Below, one piece after another: positions 63,073 to 64,000 of a DNA stretch of 64,000 nt. Numbering within the stretch: the stretch's first letter is position 1; every line of letters begins with the position of its first letter. The notes under the pieces are model-generated. The model made no database searches, was not told the DNA's origin, and saw nothing but the letters and a program-made list of their open reading frames with translations. Source of the stretch: JAIBJN01 sp963775505 (GTDB lineage Bacteria; Actinomycetota; Thermoleophilia; Gaiellales; Gaiellaceae); assembly GCA_963775505.1 (NCBI GenBank), contig CAVZIL010000007.1, positions 747,285 to 811,284 on the forward strand, given 5' to 3'. A program made the position numbers and the translations under genes.

Positions 63073-63228
63073 TCCGGAATGGCGCCTCGTCGCCGGGGTG
63101 CGATGGACGAGTGCCAGGCAAGGACGCAGGGAGCGTCCGTAGCCGGTGGCTACGGGCGCGACTGAGGACGCAGCATCGCGCCGCCCAGCGCGGCCCGGCG
63201 GCCAGGTCTCCATTTCGGAAGGGGCTCT
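63064..63228 (+). repeat. Dispersed palindromic repeat, copy C
   Basis: 165 bp. Terminal inverted repeats 63064-63082 and 63210-63228 match at 16 of 19 positions. Shares GCAAGGACGCAGGGAGCG, GCGCGACTGAGGACGC and GCGCCGCCCAG with copy A. Hairpins are GGACGC/GCGTCC and CCGTAGCC/GGCTACGG, with GGTGCGATG pairing to CATCGCGCC further out. It reaches from the ylxP stop codon to the rbfA start codon. Confidence 0.85.
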
Positions 63229-63527
63229 TACTCATCGAGCGTCACCACCTCGCGGTCGGCGCGGACGAGCTCGTACGCCTGCGAGGCGAGGTAGCGTTCC
63301 GCGCCGTCGAGGAGCCCGAGCAACTCTCCGTGCCCGCGGGCCACGCACGCCAGCGTCAGCTGCGCGCGCTGCCAGACATCGTGGTGGTCGACCTCGGCCA
63401 CGGAAGCGCCGAAGCGCCGCTGCAGCTGCGCCTTGGCCGAGAGGAGCTCCTTCCGCTTGCCCTTGAGCGAGCGGTTGTCCGGGAAGTGGAGCTCCACGGA
63501 CAGGATCCCGACGTAGCCGGAACCCAC
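63228..63527 (-). CDS. ylxP: YlxP-like DUF503 protein
   Basis: 99 residues: GILSVELHFPDNRSLKGKRK at the N-terminus and FGASVAEVDHHDVWQRAQL are typical of DUF503. Small protein found between infB and rbfA in many Gram-positives, of uncertain role near the ribosome. GTG start 5 bases after the infB stop; its own stop touches repeat copy C. Confidence 0.88.
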   Translation of the reverse strand: MGSGYVGILSVELHFPDNRSLKGKRKELLSAKAQLQRRFGASVAEVDHHDVWQRAQLTLACVARGHGELLGLLDGAERYLASQAYELVRADREVVTLDE

Positions 63528-63531
63528 GACG

Positions 63532-64000
63532 CTACTCCGCTTCGTCCGCCTCCGGCTCGTCCGGGGCGCCGCCGTTCCCGGCGACCGAGAGGTCGGTGCG
63601 CTCGATCTCCCTGGTCTCGTAGGCCTCGAGGACGTCGCCCTCCTTCACGTCGTTGAAGCCGTCGAGCAGGATGCCGCACTCGAAGCCTTCCTGGACCTCG
63701 CGGACGTCGTCCTTGAAGCGCTTGAGGCCGGCGATGGTCGTCTCGTAGATCACTGTGCCGTCGCGGACGACGCGGACGTTGGCGTTGCGCCGGATGACGC
63801 CGCGCGTGACGTAGGAGCCGGCGATGACGCCGAGCCGCGACGCGCGGAAGAGCGCGCGCACCTCGGCTTCGCCGAGAACGTCCTCCTTCGTCTCGGGGGT
63901 GAGCATGCCGACGAGCGCCTGCCGGATGTCGTCGGTGAGCTGGTAGATGACGCGGTAGGTCCGGAGGTCGACCCCCTCGCGCTCGGCGAGCGCCCGCGCC
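63532..64000 (-). CDS. infB: Translation initiation factor IF-2, C-terminal part
   Basis: The last 155 residues of IF-2; the gene enters from beyond the right edge. Visible are DLRTYRVIYQLTDDIRQALV, SYVTRGVIRRNANVRVVRDG, GLKRFKDDVREVQEGFECGI and GDVLEAYETREIERT, the domain that binds the fMet-tRNA acceptor end. An acidic tail ends the protein. Confidence 0.95.
   Translation of the reverse strand, partial: ARALAEREGVDLRTYRVIYQLTDDIRQALVGMLTPETKEDVLGEAEVRALFRASRLGVIAGSYVTRGVIRRNANVRVVRDGTVIYETTIAGLKRFKDDVREVQEGFECGILLDGFNDVKEGDVLEAYETREIERTDLSVAGNGGAPDEPEADEAE

Overview
The window is high-GC DNA with almost no spacing between genes. It uses many GTG starts and some TTG starts, and consecutive genes often overlap by 4 bases (ATGA or GTGA). 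The gene set points to an actinobacterium, most plausibly class Thermoleophilia (Gaiellales or Solirubrobacterales type); this is inference. The pointers are an RsiG-type c-di-GMP anti-sigma factor, a GarA-like FHA protein followed by MerR, two RpoD-type sigma factors, and a subtilase with Trp-rich repeats. No rRNA, tRNA, prophage, CRISPR array or transposase gene was seen.

Layout. 1-6.3 kb: a partial HutF-like amidohydrolase facing left, then a rightward run of CDP-alcohol phosphatidyltransferase, sugar nucleotidyltransferase/pseudo-phosphomannomutase, RsiG, zinc-ribbon FHA protein, MerR and apt. 6.3-13.5 kb: small membrane proteins, a secreted glycosidase-like protein, two sigma-70 factors around a CpsB-type phosphatase, and a lone class II amidotransferase. 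13.5-18.3 kb: a membrane GGDEF/HD-GYP hybrid and a subtilase with a 30-bp tandem repeat. 18.4-24.9 kb: a leftward run miaB-miaA-dapF-dapL-hflX-dut-nudix. 25-27.7 kb: a large secreted nuclease. 27.7-33.9 kb: rodZ-cinA-thpR-recA-recX-rny. 34-43.5 kb: a BMP-type nucleoside ABC importer, ftsK, nucleoside hydrolase and ribokinase. 44-52 kb: an enolase-superfamily enzyme, RNase J, a CysK-like enzyme, dapA, dapB, an M16 peptidase and a geranylgeranyl-reductase-like protein. 52-64 kb: a DMT transporter, a TetR regulator with a membrane-protein gene, then pnp-rpsO, ribF-MFS-truB-nrnA-rbfA-ylxP-infB.

Read right to left, much of 18-64 kb is the conserved Gram-positive chain infB-rbfA-truB-ribF-rpsO-pnp-M16-dapBA-rnj-ftsK-rodZ-cinA-recA-rny-miaB-miaA, with local insertions. 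The importer, nucleoside hydrolase and ribokinase together form a nucleoside uptake and ribose recovery route. dapA, dapB, dapL and dapF form a diaminopimelate route, but this DapF has serine at both catalytic cysteine positions.

The most novel item is a 161-165 bp, strongly palindromic repeat present three times (33031-33195, 50674-50834, 63064-63228). Each copy is squeezed between a stop codon and the next start, and its hairpins are kept by compensating base changes. I do not recognise it. A second general point is that at least eight genes, mostly between 34 and 53 kb plus miaB and rbfA, carry one-base frameshifts in otherwise intact, conserved proteins. Several sit in homopolymers, which suggests uncorrected assembly indels rather than decayed genes.
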